In this document: piece by piece, positions 24,340 through 35,304 of the stretch
Layout of the letters: each line of letters begins with the position of its first letter
How positions within the stretch are numbered: the stretch's first letter is position 1
NCBI GenBank assembly: GCA_032690845.1
Contig: CM064426.1
Coordinates: forward strand, 71,970,403-72,034,402
Direction of reading: 5' to 3'
DNA length: 64,000 nucleotides
Source: Eleusine coracana subsp. coracana
Taxonomy: Eukaryota > Streptophyta > Magnoliopsida > Poales > Poaceae
The notes under the pieces: model-generated
What the model saw: the letters and a program-made list of their open reading frames with translations, nothing else
The model's database searches: none
What the model was told of the DNA's origin: nothing
Made by a program: the position numbers and the translations under genes

Positions 24340-24900
24340 AAATTACTTTTAAAGGAACCTAAATGATATCATATTGTGCTTCATAATTTCTTTGTTGTAT
24401 TTAATATTACAAGTTTTAAGAAAGTGTTTGACGATATTATTGAGAAGATTTTTATCGTCTTCGTGATGACATATCTTTTATTGCCATATTTGCATCATTA
24501 ACTTTCAAGCTTGAGCATGCACACATATATAATAAAAAAATATAAAAACATATTTTTTAAAAAAAATGCATTATTTTTGTTTATCATGATAGGTATATAA
24601 TCAGTATGGTTCATTGTCTCATGTTTTATGCTTGTATAGTGGTATAGTATAGTGGTCCGAAATTGTAGTTATGAAATTTATTCATGTCAAGATTATGATC
24701 TTGTGTGGTGTGGAGTCATACGAACCTTGCAGCAGATTTTAATGTAACTTTTTCTGTCTTCCACTAAAATATATTGAAAATTGACTCATGTACAAAATGA
24801 GTTCTATCGTTATTGAGGTAGTATAGTGTTATAATAACGCGCCTCATTCACATAAACCCTCTCCCCACACCTTTTCACTCGAGTCACATCATGTTCATAT
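24340..24900 (+). repeat. Family A AT-rich repeat, copy 3
   Basis: Shares 'AGAAAGTGTTTGACGATAT', 'CATATTTGCATCATTAACTT', 'ATCATGATAGGTATATAA', 'GTTCATTGTCTCATG' and the 'GTCATAATAACG' type block with the copies at 11330 and 15100. It lies immediately right of the LINE 5' end. Confidence 0.6.
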
Positions 24901-24989
24901 ATATTTACAAAGATTAGCAAAAAGAAACATAATGTAGAAATGAAGTAGAACAAACTAAAAAATACCTAAAATTTTGTCTTATCCATCAT

Positions 24990-25590
24990 TGGTTAGCATA
25001 AATGTACCACTTGCATCCCTCTGCTACACAATGAGCCCTAAACCTTTCAGTTTTACTCTTCACAATATTAAATTGAAATTCCTTCTTAATAGCATACTAA
25101 GATATTGCTATTCGAAAATCTTGACTATTAGAGAATGCAATGCCAACTTTCATCATTGGATTTTCCTTGTCATGGACGACTTGAAAAATGATAACACTAT
25201 CATCTTCTCTGTACCTTCCCAATCCGCATCATCTACCCCTTCCTCGCCACTCTTTTGACCACTCTCCTTTTCAACATCCACATTTGGAGTCACACTTGAA
25301 ACAACTGCATATCAGTGCACGGTACCACATTATCATTACCACCCAAATAAAGTCCCTCATCATCCACACTTACATACTCTGGCTCATACTTGGGACTCAA
25401 CAATTCAATTTCATCAACTTCATCATCCTCTTCCTTTTCATGAGCAATTGTGGTGGTGGTAATGGTAGACTCAATATGGCTTGGTTCTGCTATAAGTGAG
25501 GGTATAAAGGGAACAATTACGTTATCAACTTCATCAAGGTCATGCACAAATGCTTCCAACTGCAGCCTGCGTACCAACACTAAGAAAATG
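24990..25590 (-). pseudogene. MuDR/Mutator-type transposase N-terminal relic
   Basis: The minus-strand frame 25580-25290 encodes an acidic linker (HDLDEVDNVIVPFIPS, EIELLSPKYEPEYVSVDDEG) of the kind found at the N-terminus of plant MuDR transposases. Further along, in another frame (about 25165-25000), is a plant MuDR DNA-binding domain: MKVGIAFSNSQDFRIAIS, then FNIVKSKTERFRAHC and a C-x4-C-W type CVAEGCKWYIYA. Stops and frame changes separate the parts. The catalytic domain is absent. The relic ends next to the LTR-like element that starts at 25678, which may have interrupted it. Confidence 0.65.
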
Positions 25591-25677
25591 CATTGAGCAA
25601 TGCACTATCAGATGGAATCCGAATATTCTACCCACTGTTTTTATCCACATAAGATACTTGAAGCTCTTGTTTACTAC

Positions 25678-27790
25678 TGAAAGGACCTTAATATCGCCTA
25701 TAGGGGGGGGTGAATAGGCGGTTAAAACAAATTTGCAGCGAATAAAATAGATAAGTTCAGACAGGAGCCGTCTTAATCCGCTAGGGTTGGCGTCTTAGTC
25801 CAGACATTGTTTTGGGAAGGTGTATAAAAACACGCTTTAAGCAATCTATATATGAATCGGCTCCTACCAAGTTGTTCTAAACATATATGTGAGCAAATAC
25901 ACCGAATAAATTGAACCAACAACAAGTATAATGATAGAATAATTCAGTATAAGCAAATCAAGTACAAATATGAATAATAAAGAAAAGAACTTGCAAACTA
26001 AATATGAGATACGATGATTTGTTTCTCAAAGTTCAAATTCTTCAAGAATCCTACATCTCTGTTGAGGAGCTCCAAAGAGCTGGGTCTCTTTCAACCCAAA
26101 TCCTCACCGAGCAATCACAAAAATCGAACTCGGGTTTGCTTCCTTTGATTCCTTCCCTTGCAGATGTGAATCGAACCTTCACAAACTTCCCGAGGCTCAC
26201 CACAAAGTTTGGGAGCTCACCGGACGACGCCTTGCCGTCTAGGGAATGAATTCCCAAGAGTAACAAATACCACAAAGATTGCTTGCTTATGAACTCTAGT
26301 GCTCAACAATGGAATTAGCTCTTTTTCACTCAATATCACCCACAAGTTCAAGGACTAAGCAATTAGGAGTGGAGAGGTTGTTTCTTGGTCTAAATGTGTG
26401 TTTCTTTGCTATGGAACCGGCAGCGAACCGTTGGGGACGAAGGGAGGGTATATATAGGAAGTTTTTAAAAACTAGCTGTATGTTCTATCAGTGGCCGTCT
26501 TAGTCTGGTCACGGGGGCCGTCTTAGACCGGGCTAACATAAAACAGAACTAATATTACCGTTGTTAGTCCCGCAACCATCTTAGTCCGGGCATACCCACC
26601 TTAGTCCGGTTGACCCCAGACCCCGTCTTAGTTCGGTTTGGCTGTCCTAGTCCGGATCAGGCAACAACAGAACCAAAATGGTTATGGACCAGCCTTAGCC
26701 GTCCTAGTTCGACTGGACCCATCTAAGTCCGGGAGTCCTCAGAAAAAATGGCATAACTTTTGCTTTCGAAGTCCGATTTAGGTGATCTTGGACTCTATGG
26801 AAAGATAAATCAGAGGGCTATCCATCCTCTTTAAGAACAAGCCCCAATTTCATCCAAAGGAATGTTAAACTCACATAAAAATTTGTTAGATCATTTTGAG
26901 CACTGAGACATAAGCAAAGCTATCAACGTTGCATCCCTCTTGATAGTACGACATTCCTATACTCAAAAGTAAATAGAAAACTATGCCAATAGGAACACCT
27001 TCATGTCATAATATTTTCTTATCTTGAGGGTTGCCAACGCATGAGCATTTCACCATTTGAACATTTAGTTGTTGATCAACTAATGATAAGCATATATGTC
27101 CAACATTATTATACCTTTGCCTTGAGCATGTCCACTTAAGATTTTATTATTGATGTTCATCAACGTATAAAGTGCAACTGCAATCTTTCCATTTCTTTGA
27201 GCATGTCCACATGATATTTTGGGATTGATGTTCATCAACTCGTGAAGTGTATGTGACCACTTTCATATGTTCAATCCACTTGAAGTTCTTCAACATGTGA
27301 AATTCAACTATTGCTCTTAATTTCAATTTCACTTAATGTGGGTAAACCTATGAGTACCATGCTCTTCCATTTCACATTTCAACCTTTCTTCAAATAAGTG
27401 ATGTAGATAATCCATAGCTTCACATAGTCTTACACGGTTCATCACGCTAAGCCTACACTTGCTCTTCACCATTGCCTTCGGTTCTTCGGCGCCAAGTCTC
27501 TTGCTTGCCCTTCACCCTTGCACATGATCCATCGCAGTCAAGTCTTGCTCAACCTTCACCGCCTTTCCATGTAATACTATTTTGTATCCATCATCATCAA
27601 TATGCTCACTATCATTTCAATAATCAAGTTGATATATCCTTTTCTCAAGTGTCTTGATTTTCTTCTTATCTTAATGGTCACTTAGCTTCAAGTTATTGGC
27701 TAATAATCTCTACTTCAGTTATTGACACATCGTGTTGACACCATCAACTATGTATATCCAATCATCTTCTATGATGTGTTTCTAGCTTGG
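25678..27790 (-). mobile_element. Solo-LTR-like element X1 with palindrome array (minus orientation)
   Basis: The terminus TGAAAGGACC at 25678 is followed within 25 bp by a run of nine G and GTGAATAGGCGG. The inverted equivalent (C-run, then TCCTTCGATCCTACA) closes element X2. This G/C-run end is the 3' end of a grass LTR of the type that precedes a Met-tRNA primer site. A TATA box (TATATATA, 26449-26456) lies 777 bp inside. Just beyond it are ACTAGC and an array of a TCTTAGTCCGG-like motif (26494-26735). A 75-bp stretch is tandemly repeated at 27126-27275 (ends TTGATGTTCATCAAC). The far boundary is uncertain. No internal retrotransposon genes were found. Confidence 0.5.
26494..26735. repeat. 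Array of TCTTAGTCCGG-like motifs in X1
   Basis: The core CTTAG/CCTAG occurs at 26499, 26522, 26580, 26600, 26628, 26646, 26694, 26703 and (as CTAAG) 26722, each usually followed by a (T/A)CCGG-like half. Several neighbours are 18-23 bp apart. The array sits directly upstream of the minus-strand TATA box. Confidence 0.7.
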
Positions 27791-28160
27791 CGAAGTAGAA
27801 GGTGGCGAGCCCGCCATCGGGTGCATTTCCTTCTGTTTCTTTTTTTTCACTCTCTCTTTTCTTATGTGTGACCTTAGGCATAACCGCTTTGCGTTGCAGA
27901 GGAAAAGGCGAATGGAGAAAACACAGGGGTATTTTCAGTATTCTGAATTTTTCTAACGGTGTGGGTGGGGAAACATAACCGAACGACTTTGTTTGCTGAC
28001 ACGACTAACACAAAAGGGCAAATAAGGGATCGAAAATTAAGTTTCTGGTATAGAGTGGAACTTAGTTTGGTCAGGGACAAATAAGGGATGAAGATCTAGA
28101 ATGGGGGATATAAGTAATTTGCTCTTGTAAATAAGAGCTGATTTATTAGGACAAAGCAAA
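27791..28160. other. Intergenic, no gene seen
   Basis: T-rich stretch followed by low-GC sequence. No recognisable gene or terminal repeat. Confidence 0.35.
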
Positions 28161-29110
28161 TTGATATTCCACATCACAGCTCTGACCAGTCTGCAGCAGC
28201 ACCACTATCGGTATGCGCAAGCACACGTGTCGTGTCATGCGTCGTCCTTACAGCTAGGTGTGTTCACCAAAGATGGAACGCTTCGACGTGACGGTCGCCG
28301 CAGGCTTGGAGCTTTCAGTTACTCATGCATGCTCGCACCCATGCCACAATCATCACGACGCCGGTCTGGAGGGCAGGTAGACGTCGGGGGACACTGGTCC
28401 TACCGGCCTGCTTGCATGCACATGACGGTCATAATGCCAGACGTTTCCCCAGGCTGCAAAATGCCCTGTCGTTGGGTGTTGAGCGCCATCGTGCTCTCGA
28501 ACTCATCATTTCCGGTCACAGATGTTCTACTCATCATTTCCGGTCTCAGATGTTCTTTGCGGACAGAGGTGTCGCGTTGCAAATTTGAGCCACTTCAGCC
28601 GTCCCGCATTGCAAATTTGCGCCACTTCAGCCGTCCAGCCAAACCATGTTGGTCCTTTCGTGAGGTAAGTGATGACGAGCTCACCGGAGGTGTCCTCCAC
28701 GCCACGCTCGCCGTCAACCTCGCTGCGTCGTGCTCTGCTCTCCGTCCCGCCCCGTGGTGCCTGCGCATCTCCTCCATGCGACCGATGACAGGTCAACATA
28801 CTCAATCTGAGCCACACATGTCAAATTGGACGGCTGCCAGACACCTAGGGTGGCCGGTATTTGAAATACCGACCACCTCTGGTCGGGGTTTCAAACACCG
28901 ACCACCGTGGTCGCCGCCTCCGGTGCAGGCCGCCCAGCTGTTACTCGTCGGATACTGGCAGATACGCCGCGCCATGTCTTGACCACGACTCGCCACGAAC
29001 GGGCGCGGCGCCGACACAAGAGGCCTCGCCTCTGATCGGGGTTTCAAACACCGAGCACCCCGCCGCCTCCGCTGCAGACCGAGGCTCGCTGGAGTATCCC
29101 TAAATTTCGG
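28160..29110 (-). repeat. Family B/C repeat, inverted copy
   Basis: Blocks of family B appear in reverse order and orientation: 'GCATTGCAAATTTGCGCC' (28606), a block matching the reverse complement of the region near 2700 (GTGATGACGAGCTCACCGG), 'AAATTGGACGGCTGCCAGAC' (28825), and the palindrome pair at 28852-28903. A third palindrome lies at 29034-29056. Open frames on both strands are shadows of this GC-rich repeat. Confidence 0.6.
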
Positions 29111-29599
29111 GCCCTCCCTGTACATTGTCCACCCTCCCGAACGAGCCTGCCCACTTCCACGTGCAGTCATCAACTTCTTGTTCCGAAACATGTAACACTG
29201 AGCAGCAGAATTGAGCTGAACTAGGCCCTGCTTGAATCTCGGCGTTCAGTCGCCTACAACAACCTATATATATAGCCCCGTCTATGGTTGGTATTACAGT
29301 TACCAATGGCTATAAGCGACTCAAATTCTTTGTAAACATATATAGTCCCTCCTTCCCATTAAAAGCTTTTTTCCATGATTGATTGATTATGTTTTCTTCT
29401 TGCCTTTGTCCGATATTTCTAGATTCATAAGAAAAGTATTTATATAATAATATATTTGCATGTTATTTAAGTTGATCAAATTTATAGATAAAATCATCGG
29501 TCAAAGACAAGAAAGAAGCACAGTCAAATAATCCTAAAAATAAGCTTCTAAATTGACTAAAATCTATATAGCTCTTTGTCATGAGAAACTTCTGGTTGC

Positions 29600-30060
29600 T
29601 AAAAAAATATCTTTAAGAATCCTAAAAATGATTTCAAATTTTGTTTCATAAAATTTCTTATTGTGTTTGATATAACTAGTTTTAATAAATTGTTTGATAT
29701 TACTTAGAAAATTTCTATGGTCGTCATGCTCGCACGTCTTATATTGTCATGCTTCTATCATTAACTTTCAATTGTTGGGCATGCATTTCACGTGAAGATT
29801 AAAATCTATACAGCTATAAGTCATACCTTTGTTTTGATCAAACTTGTTTGTTTCCGAGATTATGGTCTTGTGTGGTGAGGATCAAACTAGGGTCATAGTG
29901 ATCTTCATATCTAATTTTTTATGTAATATTTTTTTCCTTTCGCTTTCTTATAAAATGAGTTTTAATGTTATTAAGGTAATGTTGTGTCATAATAAGTTGT
30001 TCTTAAGACTCTCTCCCGCACATTTTGTCTCTTCGCTGAATAAGCTTATACTTAGAGAGT
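29600..30060 (+). repeat. Family A AT-rich repeat, copy 4
   Basis: Shares 'TTGTGTTTGATAT', 'GCTCGCACGTCTTATATTGTC', 'ATCATTAACTTTCAATTG', 'TTGTGTGGTGAGGATCAAACTAGGGTCAT' and 'AATGTTGTGTCATAATAA' words with the other copies. Confidence 0.6.
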
Positions 30061-30628
30061 GAAAATGCACTAATTAGGCCTTGTAGTTTATCCGCTATTT
30101 ATGCGAGGGCATATGCTGACAAGTTGATGTGGTATGGTACTAAGTAAGACATGTACAGACAAGAAAGGCTTCTTCTGTGGCAAGGCACTGAGACGCAATT
30201 TTCAATTTCCGCTATCTTTTAAAACACCAGGTTAGAAATAAAGATGTGTATCTTTCTGAAAGAACTTTGCATAAAGTTTTGAAAAAGGAGCATAAAGCAA
30301 GGATGTGTGTAACTATAGAGATTGATTGTAGACTTTCTGTCATGTCTGACAAACCTCAGGTTGCTTATAAGTTGTTTTTAGTGAAAAAGTCATTGTGAGA
30401 TATAAAGAAACCAAAAATATTTTCACGATCCAGTAACTCTGCGCCGGTAATAGATGTGGTTTGACTTGAAATTGTTGAAAACCTTTGTTAGATGAAACGA
30501 ATTGTATGTATGGACTATTAAAAACATGTCGAGCACAAGAATTGTGAAGGCACAATGTCTTAGTTGAATTAAACTTGTTTTGATGATTGAATTGTGGTTC
30601 TCAGATGTAATGCTCCTATATATAACTA
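30061..30628. other. Intergenic, no gene seen
   Basis: AT-rich spacer between a family A copy and a Helitron-like end. No coding feature was recognised. Confidence 0.35.
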
Positions 30629-30680
30629 CTAGCAAAGTGCCCGTGTGTTGCTATCTGGGCTTGTATTGAATATCAAAATT
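30629..30680 (-). mobile_element. Helitron-like 3' terminus (minus strand)
   Basis: On the minus strand the sequence ends CACGGGCACTTTGCTAG followed by T, identical in its last 13 bases to the terminus at 11122 (GGGCACTTTGCTAG). The hairpin is weaker (GCCC/GGGC stem). A possible short element would run to 30868, where the minus strand reads A then TCTCTATCTCTAC, a Helitron-like 5' start; that would be a 240-bp element. Confidence 0.5.
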
Positions 30681-30944
30681 GTAAAAATTTTCGAGGGCTA
30701 CGAGATAGAGTCTGAGTTTGTCTCATTTGAGCTCCGGACGTGAGAGTTATGATTTTTGAAATTCGGTACTTGATATAGAAGGTACGAAACCGATTTGGGT
30801 TCAATCTCTAACTTTGTGGACATGAAGTGGATGATCGTACCTCAATTAATAGATTGTAGAGATAGAGATTGAGATATATACTACTAGTATCTGTCACGTC
30901 GATCATATATTATATATATGGTCGGACCAAGCTCTCTTCCCACA

Positions 30945-31690
30945 TGACCGCGGCGAAGCACCTTTTGTTGTCGTCAGGCTCAACAAGCTTGGAAAGATGC
31001 AACGAGAACACCGTCTCCAGCGTGCGGTTCACTGGTTCGTAGTACCCCAGCGCCCTCCCCGTGTCCAGCAAGATGCGGTCGTTGTCCTTGGCCAGAGGTA
31101 CCGCTGCAGCCGTATCACGTACTCTCTCGTCATTGTTGCCCTAACTGTCGGTGGTTGCCAACGATCATATCGTCATCATCTCCGTGCGTGAGCAGGAGTG
31201 GACGACACAGAGCCGGTCTTGGAGCTCGACGAGGAGCTGCGTCGTCACGCCTGTTGTTGATGGAGGTGGTGGAGGCGACGGCACAATGGCGAAAGCCTCG
31301 GTTAAGATATCGAATTCCAGGTCGACGATGATGATGAGCCCATCCAGTACATCTTGTTGCTGCCGTCTAGGTAGAGGCAGGCGGCACGTCAAAGGACACA
31401 GGGATCGGCGGCGGCGGGGGCGGGCTTGCGTGGCGATCGTACGTGTTTTGACCTCCACACTGTGCACTCCATCATAGCGGCTCCGTCGTCAAGGAGGAGG
31501 GCCACCAGCACGTGCTCCTCCCTCGAGCGGTCGTAGCCCAGCCCTATGCCGCAGCGGGTGTGGCGGCCGTGGATGGCCGTGTTGTTGAGGAAGTACCTGT
31601 GTAGCCTTGTGACAGGGTTGACCAGTGCTCTGGTTCCTCCGCACAGGTGGTTACCAGGGAAAGGCCGTGGCACAGACCGCACCTGCCAGT
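30945..31690 (-). pseudogene. F-box (FBA-type) protein fragment
   Basis: Minus-strand translation gives pieces of the C-terminal F-box-associated region: LVNPVTRLHRYFLNNTAIHG and CGIGLGYDRSREEHVLVALL (about 31620-31490), then LLVELQDRLCVVHSC (about 31235-31190) and an 'IW..AT' position where the Trp codon is TGA. LAKDNDRILLDTGRALGYYE, VNRTLETVFSLHLSKLVE and KRCFAAVMWEES follow to about 30945. The F-box motif itself is missing, and the parts are in different frames. It is a non-functional fragment, joined upstream to a monooxygenase fragment. Confidence 0.65.
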
Positions 31691-31875
31691 TCACTTGTGA
31701 AGACGAGTGCCCACGAGCTGCCACATCACTTGCCATGGCGACGCAAGCGACCTTGGTGTTGAGCCTGACCATCTCCATGACCCCAAACTCATGGCACAAA
31801 TCCTTGAGGTAGCAGAACACCTCGCGGTGCCCTGGGAACCGTCGCGGGTCGCGTACTGGTGGCCAGCCCGCTGAG
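31690..31875 (-). pseudogene. Flavin-containing monooxygenase (FMO) fragment
   Basis: Minus-strand translation VRDPRRFPGHREVFCYLKDL, then HEFGVMEMVRLNTKVACVAM and VNWQVRS, matches the plant FMO GS-OX-like region, where a short helix precedes the conserved VRF.T.V..V motif. It is fused without a stop to the F-box fragment (the 31820-31389 frame). Only about 60 residues of FMO are present. A chimeric capture of two unrelated gene pieces is the most likely origin. Confidence 0.6.
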
Positions 31876-32214
31876 TAAAGGGTCTCCTATTCTGGCGAAA
31901 TACTGATAATTAACATGAAGTCCATCTTCCTTCGTGCATTTGTATGTTTTTTCACAAGAGAATGTCAGGTTGTTTAGCGGTTGCCACTATCGAAATATGG
32001 CAGCATAAATGGACATGGAACAAGCATTGCAATTTCTTCATAAGTTTCAAAGAGTTGTTTTGCATTGTAAGATAACATTTTTTTCTTGATTCAGCTGCTT
32101 CTTTTATTAGTAATAATGTCAAAGGACGTTTCAAAATTGGAACTTATGTTGTATGTGAGTTTTTACTTGTCAGACTCTACCTATTAAATTCGTGATTGCC
32201 TATAGTTTATTTGG

Positions 32215-32251
32215 TTTTAAGGTCCGTAGCAACGCACGGACATATGCCAGT
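32215..32251 (+). mobile_element. Helitron-like 3' terminus (plus strand)
   Basis: Perfect hairpin GTCCGT / loop AGCAACGC / ACGGAC followed by ATATGCCAG and T. It resembles the consensus hairpin-plus-CTAG ends at 11122 and 30629, with CCAG instead of CTAG. Opposite orientation to the end at 30629. Confidence 0.5.
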
Positions 32252-33200
32252 GTATGTATTATATATATTATGTATGCAGTCCAAGTCGACTTCAAAAGAC
32301 TACATCATGTGGCTGGGCATGTGGGCTGTCACACATACAGCAGGAAAAAGCCTGCCCCAAGCACCAACCAGAACGGTTTTAACCAGGGTTGGGCCGACCC
32401 ACGACATAGTGTGGGCCATGCTATAGGCTGACCCCAATTCCGTAGAACGGCATGCAGCCTGACCCAAAAAGGGGGTCAGCCCAATAACTTCTCTAGCTGG
32501 AGACCGTAGGTCCAACAGGAAGTAGGCCGCACTGCATAGCCCAGCCCAGGTAGCAAGCAGCAGCATGCCGGCTACAGCAGCCACTATTTCCATCCCCCCA
32601 ACCCCCCCCCCCCCCCCCCACCGCTGACCCACGCCCAGTCGAGACACCCTAACCCTGCCCAGTCGATACCCTAGCGCCGTAGATACGCCACCTAGGATTC
32701 ATCGTCGTATGGCCACGACCTCTACCCTTCCTCATGTCGTTGGCACTCCGCTCGAAGACCCGCGCGGCCACGCCCAGCTGCACCTCCGCCTCCGCCTCTC
32801 CCCCTCCCTCCCTCTCCTTGACCATCATGGTGGTCCGATTCCTGTCATCGCTGTCTCCTCGGCGGGCCACCATGCCCGCAACAGGCTATCATGCAGCCGG
32901 ACTCATGGGCCAAACAAGCCAACACAACATTGTTCATGGTAGTCTGAGCTGTGCCTCGAGCTTCACCCTAAGCCCAAAGCATGCTAAGACACAACCCACC
33001 TGTCTCGCGCGTGCCTTACCAGGCCGGGCCCAGAGACATGCCATGCCATGCCGGGTAGCATGATGCCCAACTATAGTTGTGTCGTGTGATCATCCCACCC
33101 TTGCTAGACATTGGCCTCACTAAGGCCAATCTAGATTGTGTCGTGTGATTGGCAATAGGTAACCCGCCCTTCCGAGATGGACCGACCTCACAAAAGGCAA
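32252..33200. other. GC-rich intergenic DNA with a C18 homopolymer
   Basis: The longest frames overlap on both strands and show no recognisable domain. A run of 18 C lies at 32602-32619. Repeated 'TTGTGTCGTGTGAT' words occur at 33080 and 33137. Confidence 0.4.
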
Positions 33201-33206
33201 AAAAAA

Positions 33207-33738
33207 AATTCTATAGTACTGGTGCCATAGAAAAAATATGGCAGTGCCCCTAATTCCTTGTAAGGTAGCAATGCAACTAATTATCTCCTCACCTCCCTAA
33301 TCAGTCATGTTTTATTTCTCATCTTGCGCCTCACCACCTCATTATGTTCTAATTGTTCTGTACATCATTAATTACATTATTTACGAGAAGTAAGGGAGAG
33401 AACTCACTCGCCAAACTATAGTGAGATTCAGATAGACCTTCACAAGCAACATATGACTAAACTATTGGCTTTTAAGTTCGTATTGATTAGGCTGTGAGGG
33501 TGATGAAGCCATCCCCATCTGACAGGCGGCATGATCGACAGTTTATCCTGCTCAAGTTCAAAACGCATAAAAATTAGTACTACAAGAGAATAAAGGCAAG
33601 AGACGATAAGGGATAACAGTTGAAGAAAATACACACAGTTGATTATAAAGCTCGGCGGAGGTTGGTTCAATTGCTACGTGACAACATATTAGGGGTGCTA
33701 CCATATTTTTTATATGGCACCAGTGCCTTAGAAAAAAT
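33207..33738. mobile_element. MITE-like inverted-repeat element
   Basis: Arms of about 45 bp face each other. The left arm reads TACTGGTGCCATAGAAAAAA then TATGGCAGTGCCCCTAAT (33220-33257). The right arm (33690-33738) is its near-exact reverse complement. The interior has no coding capacity. Target duplication was not resolved. Confidence 0.5.
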
Positions 33739-33790
33739 TTCCACAAAAGGCTAGACGTTTAACACTATACCAATACAAGTTCCTAACGAT

Positions 33791-34498
33791 ACTAGTGGAA
33801 CTAAGAGAGTAGGCAGGGGCCATGTCCCCCACCTTCAAACTTCTGTAGTTTTTCTCAATACCACCTTTGCAATAAGGTCGATATATAAAGATACACAAAG
33901 AGGTTGATGTATAAAGATACACAAAAGGTTGCCTCCTCCCTTTTTCCTGCACTCGCAATCGCCGATGTTGTCTCTACTTTAATTAGAAATGCCCTCCTCT
34001 CTACCAGTACTATAGTCTGGATCTCAAGCTTCCTGTTGCTGACGATTGTCCGTTGCTGGTGACTCTTGTTTTCCCTTTTTTCCCACAAAATTTATAAAAA
34101 ATAAAAAATGGATCTTCATCTCTCACCAAACGTAATACCCATGGAAACGCCACTGCAAAGGAAGGAGGCATCTACCTTGTTTGCATCATGGCGGTTTCAT
34201 CAGCGGACTGTTGTCTGATAGCGCTTGCTACAAGTTTAATAAGTTGGAAGCATTCTTCACAGTTGGGAGATGGTACACCATGAAGGTGGTGTGCTCTCTG
34301 CCATGTCGATGTGCCACCATATGGAAGATCCTGTGACCGCGGCCACCACACAAATGAGGTTCAAGAAGTTGGAGTTGAGCGTAAAACAAATTCAAGGAGT
34401 GTTAGTGCACTAGTGGAACTAAGGGAGCAGGCAGGGGGCCCATGTCCCCCCACCTTCAAATTTCTGTACTTTTTCTCAATACCACCTCTACAATAAGT
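33791..34498. repeat. Pair of 90-bp direct repeats flanking about 530 bp
   Basis: 33791-33880 and 34409-34498 both start ACTAGTGGAACTAAG and continue through CCATGTCCCCC, ACCTTCAAA and TTTTTCTCAATACCACCT, with about 90% identity. The enclosed segment has no recognisable gene. Confidence 0.65.
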
Positions 34499-35035
34499 CC
34501 AATTATCGACATAGGAAGTGTTAAAAAATTGTCGAAGTAAGTTTTTTACAACAAGAAATGTATATGTTTGACAGAAATGTATTAATTACAAAGTTAAAAA
34601 TAAGAAATGTATTAACTAAAAAGTCAAAAATAAGTAAATGATGTTTGATGTTTCTGCGTTACTTCTTGTCACATCAGTTATGAGCAATCGCAAGGAGAAC
34701 ATATGCCATGAACGAAGAAGAGCAGTCTTTTCTTGCAATTGTTGAGTGATCTGTGTAAAGCAAGTCCAAAATTATTCTTCCGCCAATCTTATTTCTATTT
34801 CAATAATTAATATAAGAAATAGTATATGTAATTGGAAATGAGACGCTTATCTATATCTTTCTTGAAATCTGTCTACATAACCAAATAACCAAAAACAAAG
34901 ACCATTGTTTTGCTACAAGAAGGGAATAGATTTACCTATCCTTTTTCAACTATCTATGCTTTTGTGTATAGGTATAGCACAATTAAGTAGCACAACTATG
35001 TTTGGATAGGGCTCACTTGCAAAAATCTTGCTCAT
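34499..35035. other. Intergenic, no gene seen
   Basis: AT-rich DNA. An 'AAGAAATGTATTAA' block is repeated at about 34570 and 34605. Nothing else was recognised. Confidence 0.35.
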
Positions 35036-35039
35036 CCAC

Positions 35040-35295
35040 GTGAGTGCTTTTAGAAACTTGGTCGTCCCGGTCCCGTAGTGAATCCGAGCCACATGAACCG
35101 GATTGGACGGCTAGCAGAAGCCCACGATGGCCAATATTTGGAATACCGTTTCCGCTGCAGGGCGCGGGCCTACTGAATATTGACATTGGCAGATGCTCGA
35201 CATGGCCAGCGCACCATCCATGTCCCGGCATGCACGGGCGCTCAAGCAGACATCTCGTCGGACACAGAGGTAGAGGCCGGGTGAAGCATCTAGGC
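35040..35295 (-). repeat. Family B repeat fragment, inverted
   Basis: Carries 'GAGCCACATGAACCGGATTG', 'GACGGCTAGCAGAAGCCCAC' and 'GGCCAATATTTGGAATACCG', which parallel 28810-28875 and the reverse complement of 2515-2590. Confidence 0.5.
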
Positions 35296-35304
35296 CCCTT
35301 TTAG

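Noticed and set aside
30866..31200. Possible tRNA or small RNA near the Helitron hairpin
   Set aside because: Only the terminal hairpin is present; no cloverleaf or promoter boxes could be made.
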